NCBI GenBank assembly: GCA_965247225.1
Contig: CBDFGT010000026.1
Location: 1-35,786 of the forward strand
Length of the DNA: 35,786 nucleotides
Direction of reading: 5' to 3'
DNA from: CBDFGT01 sp965247225
GTDB lineage: Bacteria; Pseudomonadota; Alphaproteobacteria; Rhizobiales; Rhizobiaceae
Shown here: positions 7,011-13,069 of the stretch, one piece after another
Layout: every line of letters begins with the position of its first letter
Position numbering within the stretch: position 1 is the stretch's first letter
The notes under the pieces: generated by a model
Databases searched by the model: none
Seen by the model: only the letters and a program-made list of their open reading frames with translations
Told to the model about the DNA's origin: nothing
Program-made: the position numbers and the translations under genes

Positions 7011-7071
7011 AAAAAACCTGAACTGCGTCCTGGTGTTGTTGACAACATATGGATACAAGTTCAGGTTTTTT
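7011..7071. terminator. bidirectional terminator between lipoprotein and metallopeptidase genes
   Basis: A 14-bp perfect stem, aaaaaacctgaact (7011-7024) with agttcaggtttttt (7058-7071), flanked by A and T runs on both sides. The two genes converge here, so one structure can serve both. The 33-base loop contains a smaller palindrome (gttgttgacaac). Confidence 0.8.
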
Positions 7072-7122
7072 TATTGATGGCCCGGAGGCGCTCGACAACT
7101 CGACAAGCGGTTTTTCAGGACG

Positions 7123-8172
7123 TCAGTTGGCCGGATGGATCAAAGAATGAATGAACCCAAGCTTTGCCGTAATAGCAGCAGACAGCACGAAAGGATAAAA
7201 ATCGCGCTGACCGATGGAGCGGTTCATCGCATTCATGGCAACCGTCAGAGGAACCCATGCGTCCACCAGCACCGACAGGTTGTTTTCAAAATAGGGAGAC
7301 CAGGCATTCGGGCTGTAGAGCTCACCGGGCTTGGGAAAGGGTTGATTGACCCCGTATACGGAGGCCGTTTCCAATCCGTCGACGATATGGAAATAATGGG
7401 CCCAGCTTTCTGCAAAATCCTCCCAGGGGTGGGACGTTGCATAGCTGCTGACGAAATTCTGTGACCAGTCCGGTGGTGTGCCATTGCGATAATGCTGTTC
7501 CAGCGCTTCAGAATAGTCTGATCTTTCATCACCGAAGACCGAACGAAACTCATCTTGCCGACCGACATCAGCTACCAGCCGGTCCCAGTAATAGTGGCCT
7601 ACCTCATGGCGAAAATGACCAACCAGGGTCCGGTACGGTTCTCCCATGGACAATCGCGTTTTTTCACGAACGGCATCATCGGCCTCAGCAATATTAAGGG
7701 TTATCAGCCCATCATCATGACCGGTAACAATATGTCTGGTTCCACCGGAAGGCGTTTGCTCATCCGCCAGAAACTCAAAACCCAGTTCAGTTCCGGCCGG
7801 CTGGTTGACAAAATCGAGCGGCAACCCGAATTTGAAGATGGAATAGATCAGAAGGCGCTTGGCGTCTTCAAGCTTTGCCCAGTTGTCTGAATTGCCCGCA
7901 ATTCTCAGATCCGGGATTTTCAATGTTTTGCGGCAGCTTGCACAAAATGGCGTAGCACTTCCATCGGCGACCAGCCAATTACAATTGATCGGACCCCGGT
8001 TTGCACATGTGTGGAAGGTTTTGCCAAAATAGGAAATGTTGTTTTCAGACATGGCAAAGGCAAGCATTGCATGGTCATCCGGCACATAACCCAGCGAACT
8101 GTTGCAGGAAATACAACTCGTGTTGTGGAAATGCACTTCGTTGCTGCAATGTGTGCATGAAAACCTTTGCAT
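7123..8172 (-). CDS. putative zinc-binding metallopeptidase with N-terminal zinc ribbon
   Basis: The 349-residue protein begins with a zinc-ribbon region: CTHC (residues 6-9) and CISC (21-24), with further cysteines C57 and C65 and CASC (77-80). The middle carries the metalloprotease motif HEVGHYYWD, an HExxH zinc site. This arrangement matches the uncharacterised 'putative zinc-binding metallo-peptidase' family (Peptidase_Mx, DUF2248). The substrate is unknown and there is no signal peptide, so it should act in the cytoplasm. The start 15 bases after the 94-residue gene points to one operon; an AGGAT site precedes the ATG. It lies among stress genes, but no EcfG promoter match is visible for it. 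Confidence 0.85.
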   Translation of the reverse strand: MQRFSCTHCSNEVHFHNTSCISCNSSLGYVPDDHAMLAFAMSENNISYFGKTFHTCANRGPINCNWLVADGSATPFCASCRKTLKIPDLRIAGNSDNWAKLEDAKRLLIYSIFKFGLPLDFVNQPAGTELGFEFLADEQTPSGGTRHIVTGHDDGLITLNIAEADDAVREKTRLSMGEPYRTLVGHFRHEVGHYYWDRLVADVGRQDEFRSVFGDERSDYSEALEQHYRNGTPPDWSQNFVSSYATSHPWEDFAESWAHYFHIVDGLETASVYGVNQPFPKPGELYSPNAWSPYFENNLSVLVDAWVPLTVAMNAMNRSIGQRDFYPFVLSAAITAKLGFIHSLIHPAN

Positions 8173-8187
8173 GGCCGTATCCTGAAT

Positions 8188-8472
8188 TCAAATATTGGAG
8201 AGGCGCTTGCGATTTGCATTGACGATCCTACGATAGTGATCAACGTTCTTTTGACCAATGGATTGCGGGGATTTTCCGCAGGCCAATGCAAAAGCACTAT
8301 CAAGCGCCAGCTTGCTGCCGGCCTCAAGCTTTTCATCTACCATCAAGTGCTGCTCGTGTACGGCAGCCTTTCCGCCCAATGCAAATACCATCATGCGCAT
8401 CGTGATGACTTGCTGGGCTTCCATGGCAAGGCTCATTGTATCCCAGTACAGCGACAACGGCGATTTTTTCAA
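8188..8472 (-). CDS. 94-residue protein of unknown function
   Basis: A helical protein (MKKSPLSLYWDTMSLAMEAQ... QQVITMRMMVFALGG) with a pattern of EAQQVI-xxRM-xxxALGG and VDEKLEAG-type helices. Proteins of this kind are widespread in rhizobia, and the first 60 residues vaguely recall phasin-like proteins, but I cannot assign a function. The start appears to be TTG at 8472: a GAAGG site lies 9 bases upstream and an in-frame stop precedes it at 8485-8487. Internal ATG codons are alternatives. It is the first gene of an operon with the metallopeptidase, 15 bases apart, so the two probably work together. Confidence 0.6.
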   Translation of the reverse strand: MKKSPLSLYWDTMSLAMEAQQVITMRMMVFALGGKAAVHEQHLMVDEKLEAGSKLALDSAFALACGKSPQSIGQKNVDHYRRIVNANRKRLSNI

Positions 8473-8796
8473 AGTTTCATACCTTCAGGAGGTGCATTCA
8501 ACAGGAACTGACATGCAGGTTGCAGATGGGCAGGTTTCAGCAGGCAGGTTTCAGCAGCAAGTTATATTGGGCATCATGAAGGCTTTATGCTTTCAACACC
8601 TGCCTCTGTGAAAAACATCCTTCGGCGCATCCATCATAATGATAGTATTCCCATACACAATCATTATGATTCCGGGCATCATGATTTCAGGTTTCTCACT
8701 GATTCCAATGCTGCGTTCCGAAGTTCAACGCATGCAACAGCATTTGGTTCAACATTACCCAAAAAACAGTGACGGAATCATGAAAACGGTGCTGTA
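8473..8796. other. intergenic stretch without a supported gene
   Basis: The gap between the 94-residue gene and the kinase end. A plus-strand open frame (8639-8857) lacks a ribosome binding site and runs into the kinase gene on the other strand. A short tandem repeat (ggcaggtttcagca, about 8530-8552) is present. It must contain the promoter of the minus-strand operon, but I see no clear match. Confidence 0.5.
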
Positions 8797-10323
8797 TCAA
8801 AATCTCGTGTCTGCCGATTGCTGGCGACCCTTTGCAGGAATCTCAAGCAGGGCCTGAAAGCCAAGTGGAGGGAAATCTACAGAGACCGTACTTCCCATTA
8901 CCTTGTCGAGACTGCGTTCGATCAATATGGAACCAAAGCCTTTTGAAGATGGTTTTTTGACGGGCGGGCCACCGGTCTCCTGCCAATGCACACTCACATA
9001 GGCGGGATCTGGCCCCTCATTGACAGAAATATCAATCGTAACCCGTCCGCCAGGTGCAGCAAGTGCACCATATTTTCTCGCATTCGTGGCCAACTCATGA
9101 AAGATCACACCAAGACCCAGGGCTTCATCCGGATCAAGCTCTATATCCGGGCCTTCGATCCGAACACTGTCAGGCTCCTCTGCCAGATAGGGCTTGACTT
9201 GCAGGCTGATCAGATTGCGCAACGAAATATTGCCCCAATCATGATCCGACAAAAGGGTATGGGCTGCAGAAATCGCCTGAAGGCGACCGGAAAAAGCAAT
9301 CATGAATTCTTCCGAAGAGGAAGACCGGCGCAAAGTCTGGGCAGCAAGGGATTGCAATATGGCCAGGGTGTTTTTGACGCGGTGGTTGATTTCGCGCAGC
9401 ATAAAACGGGCATGACGTTCCTGCTTCTTTTTCTCCGTGATGTCGATATTCACGCCAATCGCACGGGTCGCCTCGCCATGTTCATCGCGTTCAAACACCT
9501 GACCAAGCCCCAGAAGCCAGCGGTCCTGGCCTGCAATCTGGAACTCCGCCATAAATTCGGACCCGGTTTCAAATGCCTGTTTCAGACTCGTCAGGACAAC
9601 GTTTCGATCTGTCGCCTCGATGGCGGACAAGAATTCATCCATCGAGACACCGCCGGCCCGTTCCAGCCCAAACATTTGGGCAAGGTTTTCATCGCAAGAA
9701 ACAATGCCTGATTTTACATCAAGATCCCAGGTCGCGATATCTGCAAGGGCCAAGGCAAGCCTGTGGCGATGTTCCGTGCGCAACCGTGATGTCTCGGCGG
9801 CTTCAACGCAGCGCGCTCCGTCCTTGAACGTGAACAGTGCACCGGCAAGACCTGCAAGACGCACAAGATTGTCCCTTGCCTGTGTACTGACTTCCGCGTG
9901 CGCGACAATGTCCAGAACGCAAACCGTGCCCACAGCCTGGCCGTCAACCATAACAGGTGCACCCGCGTAAAAACGGATGCCGGACTTATCCGTGACAAGG
10001 GGACTGGCGCAAAAGCGCGGATCGCCTACAAGATCTGTGAGCACCAGCGGACCTGACATGGCACCGGCAATCGTATGGGCGCAAAACGGAACACTGACCG
10101 GCGTGCCCGTTTCATCTGAACCCGCGCGGGCCATGAACCATTGCCGGTCCATGTCGATGATCGTGACGAGTGCGACCGGTGCATGAAACAAACTTGCAGC
10201 AAGTTCGGCAATCATCCTGAAATCAGGATCGTTTTCTTTAGAGCGGGGAATATGGCGGGCAATTGCATGAAGACGTGCGCGATCATTGACCACGTCCCGC
10301 ACCCATTCAGGCAAATTCTTCAT
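8797..10323 (-). CDS. GAF-PAS HWE-family sensor histidine kinase
   Basis: A cytoplasmic kinase of 508 residues, with no transmembrane segments. The order is a GAF domain (about 35-165), a PAS domain (about 190-300, ending in the VNIDITEKKK linker) and an HWE-type kinase core. H314 in REINHRVKNTLAILQSLAAQ is the phosphorylation site; the N-box is HELATNARKYGAL (409-421), and the W447-x-E449 pair completes the HWE signature. HWE kinases are the usual phosphodonors of PhyR, and this gene lies between the two phyR copies on the strand of the second, so it is the likely input kinase. The ATG at 10323 is preferred over GTG at 10371 on family length. The signal sensed by GAF/PAS is unknown. Confidence 0.9.
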   Translation of the reverse strand: MKNLPEWVRDVVNDRARLHAIARHIPRSKENDPDFRMIAELAASLFHAPVALVTIIDMDRQWFMARAGSDETGTPVSVPFCAHTIAGAMSGPLVLTDLVGDPRFCASPLVTDKSGIRFYAGAPVMVDGQAVGTVCVLDIVAHAEVSTQARDNLVRLAGLAGALFTFKDGARCVEAAETSRLRTEHRHRLALALADIATWDLDVKSGIVSCDENLAQMFGLERAGGVSMDEFLSAIEATDRNVVLTSLKQAFETGSEFMAEFQIAGQDRWLLGLGQVFERDEHGEATRAIGVNIDITEKKKQERHARFMLREINHRVKNTLAILQSLAAQTLRRSSSSEEFMIAFSGRLQAISAAHTLLSDHDWGNISLRNLISLQVKPYLAEEPDSVRIEGPDIELDPDEALGLGVIFHELATNARKYGALAAPGGRVTIDISVNEGPDPAYVSVHWQETGGPPVKKPSSKGFGSILIERSLDKVMGSTVSVDFPPLGFQALLEIPAKGRQQSADTRF

Positions 10324-10462
10324 TTTCGTTCTCTTTACCCATCCAGATTGTTTCCCCCGCGGCTTGCGCACAGGATTATAGCTCCGAATCCATGTCTGGA
10401 AACGTATTCGCCGGTGTCACCGGGCTTATGGAAGAAGGTCAGGCCGTTTTGAAATTTTGCGT

Positions 10463-10633
10463 TCAGTCACATTTTCCATGGTTTGCCGCAATAAACACCA
10501 CGGCTGCTACGAACACAACAGCGCTGCATAATGGTGCTGTTTGCGCACTCGTCATATACCCGGCCAGAGCTACAAACCCGATAACGGCTACGAAAATCAT
10601 TGCAACTGCGAACAGGACCGTTTCTGCCAGCAT
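10463..10633 (-). CDS. 56-residue two-helix membrane protein
   Basis: The protein begins MLAETVLFAVAMIFVAVIGF and has two hydrophobic helices (about 5-27 and 32-50) ending in a short polar tail (ANHGKCD). No family is recognised. The ATG at 10633 is favoured by an AAAGGA site at the right distance; the upstream in-frame start at 10693 would overlap the promoter. An EcfG-type promoter at 10667-10691 places it in the general stress regulon. Its small size and topology resemble the other stress-linked small membrane proteins in the region. Confidence 0.7.
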   Translation of the reverse strand: MLAETVLFAVAMIFVAVIGFVALAGYMTSAQTAPLCSAVVFVAAVVFIAANHGKCD

Positions 10634-10666
10634 ATCATGAATCCTTTCAGCTACGGATTTCAAGAT

Positions 10667-10691
10667 AACGTTGCGCCAGGCAAACAGTTCC
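10667..10691 (-). promoter_or_regulatory. EcfG-type promoter for the two-helix membrane protein
   Basis: On the minus strand GGAAC (10691-10687), 16 bases, CGTT (10670-10667). It lies between the end of phyR and the small gene, 33 bases before its start codon. Confidence 0.78.
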
Positions 10692-10716
10692 ATGTATCAC
10701 TGCGAAACGCGGTCTT

Positions 10717-11511
10717 TCAACCTGCGTCACGCGCAGGTCCGCTGAAGAACAAGGCCTGCCCTATCAGTGCCTTTACCATATCCGGCTGGTACGGTTTTGT
10801 GACCAGAAATGTTGGCTCCGGACGTTCACCCGTGAGCAACCGCTCGGGGAAAGCCGTAATAAAGATCACCGGAACGTCGGCAATCTTCAATATGTCGTTG
10901 ACGGCATCCAGGCCCGAACTGCCATCGGCCAGCTGTACATCGGCCAGAACCATGGATGGTTTTGTAACCGTGAACAGGGCAACAGCCTCCCTGTGCGTTC
11001 TTGCAATACCCGTTACATAGTGTCCCAAATCCTCCACGAGGGTTTCCAGATCCATCGCGATCAACGGTTCATCTTCAATGATCATAATGGATGTTGTTAC
11101 CAGTTTTGCGATATCCGCACTGGCTTCGTCCAGAAGTTCGCCAACATCAATTGCTTCCAAATCAAGGATTTCGCCAATTTCCGGTTTGGTAAAGCCTTCG
11201 ACTGATGACAGCAAAAAGGCCTGACGCGGCAGGCTTGGGATGCGGGCCAAATTCGCTGTTGCACTCTGCTCCCACACGTCTTTCCCGATGGTGGAATTAC
11301 CATCCGTGACCATGGAACCATTCAGGCGGGAAAAGAGTTTGTAAAGGGAGACCCTGTCGGATGATGTCTGCGGAAAAAGGCTGACATTGGCGATCAACGC
11401 CTCCAAACTGGCCGAAACACAGGAATCTCCGCGCATTTGCGTTCCAAGGAGCGCCCGCGCATATCGGCGGAGATAGGGCAAATGGGCAGCAATCCGCATA
11501 GACAGGGACAT
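10717..11511 (-). CDS. phyR: PhyR-type anti-anti-sigma response regulator, second copy
   Basis: Same role and layout as the copy at 5755: sigma-like domain (about 1-135) and receiver (140-260), 264 residues. The phosphoacceptor is D191 in LADVQLADGSSG; T and K of the receiver are present (FITAFPERL, LVTKPYQ). The ATG at 11511 is chosen because MSLSMRIAAHLPYLRRYARA aligns end to end with the first copy and with PhyR proteins in general, and a GGA lies 9 bases upstream; ATG 11520 and GTG 11538 are alternatives. It diverges from nepR-ecfG, the classic PhyR locus, and has its own EcfG promoter, so its expression should be positively autoregulated. Its sigma4-like helix differs clearly from that of the first copy. 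Confidence 0.95.
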   Translation of the reverse strand: MSLSMRIAAHLPYLRRYARALLGTQMRGDSCVSASLEALIANVSLFPQTSSDRVSLYKLFSRLNGSMVTDGNSTIGKDVWEQSATANLARIPSLPRQAFLLSSVEGFTKPEIGEILDLEAIDVGELLDEASADIAKLVTTSIMIIEDEPLIAMDLETLVEDLGHYVTGIARTHREAVALFTVTKPSMVLADVQLADGSSGLDAVNDILKIADVPVIFITAFPERLLTGERPEPTFLVTKPYQPDMVKALIGQALFFSGPARDAG

Positions 11512-11557
11512 TGTATTCATTCCAATTCGTTGAAACACTCTTGAAGTCCACCGGCAA

Positions 11558-11582
11558 AACGCTGCACATTAAAAAAAGTTCC
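11558..11582 (-). promoter_or_regulatory. EcfG-type promoter of phyR (second copy)
   Basis: On the minus strand GGAAC at 11582-11578, 16-base spacer, CGTT at 11561-11558. The -35 element is inside the left arm of the palindrome shared with the nepR promoter. Confidence 0.85.
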
Positions 11583-11605
11583 GGCAGAAAGGAACTTTTT
11601 TTAAT
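11568..11605. repeat. 15-bp-arm palindrome carrying both -35 elements
   Basis: Bases 11568-11582 (attaaaaaaagttcc) and 11591-11605 (ggaactttttttaat) are perfect reverse complements around an 8-base centre. Each arm contains one GGAAC, so the two stress promoters face away from each other. In RNA the same sequence would not be transcribed, since both start sites lie outside it. Confidence 0.9.
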
Positions 11606-11615
11606 GCGGTGCGTT
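11591..11615 (+). promoter_or_regulatory. EcfG-type promoter of nepR-ecfG
   Basis: GGAAC at 11591-11595, 16-base spacer, CGTT at 11612-11615, 28 bases before the nepR start at 11643. It implies autoregulation of the sigma factor and its anti-sigma factor. Confidence 0.85.
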
Positions 11616-11642
11616 CAGTGCCGATGATGCAGTTTTGCTGAT

Positions 11643-11870
11643 ATGAAAGATTATGATGATATGAGTGAAAACAGCAATAAACCCGGATCCTCCCGTGCAC
11701 CATCAAAGCCCAATCCGGTGCATCAGAATATTTCCCGCAAACTACGGGAATTTTACGATTCCGTGCGGGAAGAGGCTATTCCGGACCATTTTCTTGATCT
11801 TCTGGAGCGACTGGACCAGGCGGACCAGGTTTCCCGCGGCGAACCTGCCTCCCCTGACGGTGAAAAATGA
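11643..11870 (+). CDS. nepR: anti-sigma factor NepR
   Basis: Small anti-sigma factor that holds EcfG inactive until phosphorylated PhyR binds it. The 75-residue protein has a disordered N-terminal tail (to about 25) and the NepR core with two helices: ISRKLREFYDSVREEAIPDH (residues 30-49) and FLDLLERLDQADQ (50-62). The conserved pattern RKLR-x-FYD...E-x-IPD-x-F-x-x-LL-x-x-LD is plain. The start is uncertain: ATG 11643 or ATG 11661, neither with a strong ribosome binding site. The stop overlaps the start of ecfG by 4 bases (ATGATGA), so the two are translationally coupled. Confidence 0.93.
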   Translation: MKDYDDMSENSNKPGSSRAPSKPNPVHQNISRKLREFYDSVREEAIPDHFLDLLERLDQADQVSRGEPASPDGEK

Positions 11871-12436
11871 TGACAAACATCGAACCTGAAACAGAACGAA
11901 GCTTCAAGCGGGACATGCTGGCAACTTTGCCAAACTTGCGGGCGTTCGCTATCTCGCTGACCGGCCGTCATGACAAGGCCGATGATCTGGTGCAGGATAC
12001 GATCATGAAAGCCTGGGCCAAGCAGGAGAGCTTTGAAATGGGCTCCAATATCAGCGCCTGGCTTTTTACCATCATGCGTAATGAGTTTTACAGTCAGTAC
12101 CGCAAGCGGGGCCGTGAGGTACAGGATGTGGACGGTGTCTTTACGGAAAGATTTGCTGTTCATCCAGCGCAATATGGTGCCATGGATATGCAGGATTTTC
12201 GCAAGGCGCTCGAACGCTTGCCCGATGACCAGCGTGAGGCTATCGTTCTGGTCGGAGCGTCCGGGTTTTCCTATGAAGAGGCCGCCGCGATCTGTGGTTG
12301 TGCCGTCGGAACCATCAAAAGTCGTGTGAGCCGTGCGCGTGCACAACTCCAGATCATTCTTGGGATTTCCGGAAACGGGGACTATGGCCCTGATGCAAGC
12401 TCTGCGCATTCAACGTCCCGCGCCTTTGCAATCTGA
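11867..12436 (+). CDS. ecfG: ECF sigma factor of the general stress response (EcfG/RpoE2 type)
   Basis: A 189-residue ECF sigma factor that directs RNA polymerase to GGAAC-N16/17-CGTT promoters. Region 2 covers about 15-85 (DDLVQDTIMKAWAKQESF; the -10 recognition segment is SAWLFTIMRNEFYSQYRKRG) and region 4 about 105-165 with the helix-turn-helix YEEAAAICGCAVGTIKSRVS. The C-terminal tail after about 170 is Ser/Ala-rich. Two ATG codons, 11867 and 11870, are possible; both couple to nepR. The genomic order phyR (divergent)-nepR-ecfG is diagnostic. Six sites with its expected promoter pattern occur in the 10 kb around it, including its own. Confidence 0.95.
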   Translation: MMTNIEPETERSFKRDMLATLPNLRAFAISLTGRHDKADDLVQDTIMKAWAKQESFEMGSNISAWLFTIMRNEFYSQYRKRGREVQDVDGVFTERFAVHPAQYGAMDMQDFRKALERLPDDQREAIVLVGASGFSYEEAAAICGCAVGTIKSRVSRARAQLQIILGISGNGDYGPDASSAHSTSRAFAI

Positions 12437-12673
12437 AAGTGGCCGTTCCATTGCGTCCGCTATCTGGTGCGCGGTGTGTGCAATCTCGACAGAACAGCCA
12501 ATTGCAAAGATCAATGTTTGATCCAGAAACGGCTTTGAAACCACAGGCCAATATTCAATCCGGGAATTTTGACCCGAAAAGCTGGCAGACGTGCTCATAA
12601 AGACAACGGCAGCGCCATTACGGTTTTGCATCAATGCTTCCAGCCTATCATCACGGAGAAGGATGTCGAGAGG
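12410..12673 (-). pseudogene. remnant of a response-regulator receiver domain
   Basis: On the minus strand, the frame after a stop at 12674-12676 reads PLDILLRDDRLEALMQ then NRNGAAVVFMSTSASFSGQ and IEYWPVVSKPFLDQTLIFAI. The pieces AVVFMS, PVVSKPF and the following helix fit the beta4-alpha4-beta5-alpha5 end of a receiver domain with its conserved lysine. The first half, with the acidic pair and phosphoacceptor, is not found in frame upstream. Single-domain receivers often accompany phyR-nepR-ecfG loci, so this may be a decayed one. The end overlaps the last bases of ecfG. A short functional protein from TTG 12634 or ATG 12631 cannot be excluded. Confidence 0.4.
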
Positions 12674-12699
12674 TCAAAAAGGCCGTTGACCGCCTGTAA

Positions 12700-12859
12700 T
12701 ACCAGAGCTCGATGACAGGAACCCATTGCGCCGGAGCGATTTTGGTCTCCGGCGAGGAGAAAACCACAGTCGGACCCATCGGTCCGGCGCGCATTTTCGA
12801 CGATGTCCGGAGGGCATAAGCGCGCCGGCACAACAGCTTCCTGTCATAGAGATCTGGTA
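12700..12859. repeat. long imperfect inverted repeat
   Basis: Outer arms 12700-12721 and 12838-12859 are reverse complements at 20 of 22 positions. Weaker complementarity continues inward for roughly 40 more bases on each side (for example gcgccgg at 12728-12734 facing ccggcac at 12825-12831). It looks like an inverted duplication and lies in a stretch without a convincing gene. Confidence 0.7.
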
Positions 12860-12897
12860 CAAGAGTTTGATTGCGGCCTGCCGCACGTTTCAGACTT

Positions 12898-12927
12898 CAC
12901 CCGCCTTTTGCTTCGGGCGGGTGTTTT
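12898..12927 (+). terminator. Rho-independent terminator without an assigned gene
   Basis: Stem cacccgcc (12898-12905) with ggcgggtg (12916-12923), 10-base loop, then tttt. No plus-strand gene ends here, which suggests either a non-coding transcript through 12.8 kb or the distal terminator of nepR-ecfG. Confidence 0.75.
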
Positions 12928-13008
12928 GCATTTGCCGTGGCGCTTTCTGTCCCTGCGCAATTTCAGGCGTGAAAGATTTCCCAAAAGGCCCATGGACAAA
13001 CAATAATC

Positions 13009-13036
13009 ATTAATATACGTATTTACGTATATTAAT
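13009..13036. promoter_or_regulatory. 13-2-13 perfect palindrome, likely repressor operator of sqr
   Basis: attaatatacgta (13009-13021) and tacgtatattaat (13024-13036) are exact reverse complements separated by tt. The size and spacing match operators of ArsR/SmtB-family repressors (12-2-12 type). Sulfide-responsive members of that family, BigR and SqrR, control sqr genes in related bacteria. No arsR-type gene is in the window. Confidence 0.7.
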
Positions 13037-13069
13037 ACTTTAATGAACCACGCACGGGAGGATAGTGCA

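Noticed and set aside
8639..8857. A 72-residue plus-strand hydrophobic protein
   Set aside because: No ribosome binding site and its end overlaps the kinase coding sequence on the opposite strand.
12726..13013. A 95-residue plus-strand protein containing a PVIEIWY stretch also seen on the other strand
   Set aside because: The similarity comes from the inverted repeat in the DNA; the frame crosses the terminator at 12898-12927 and has no start signal.
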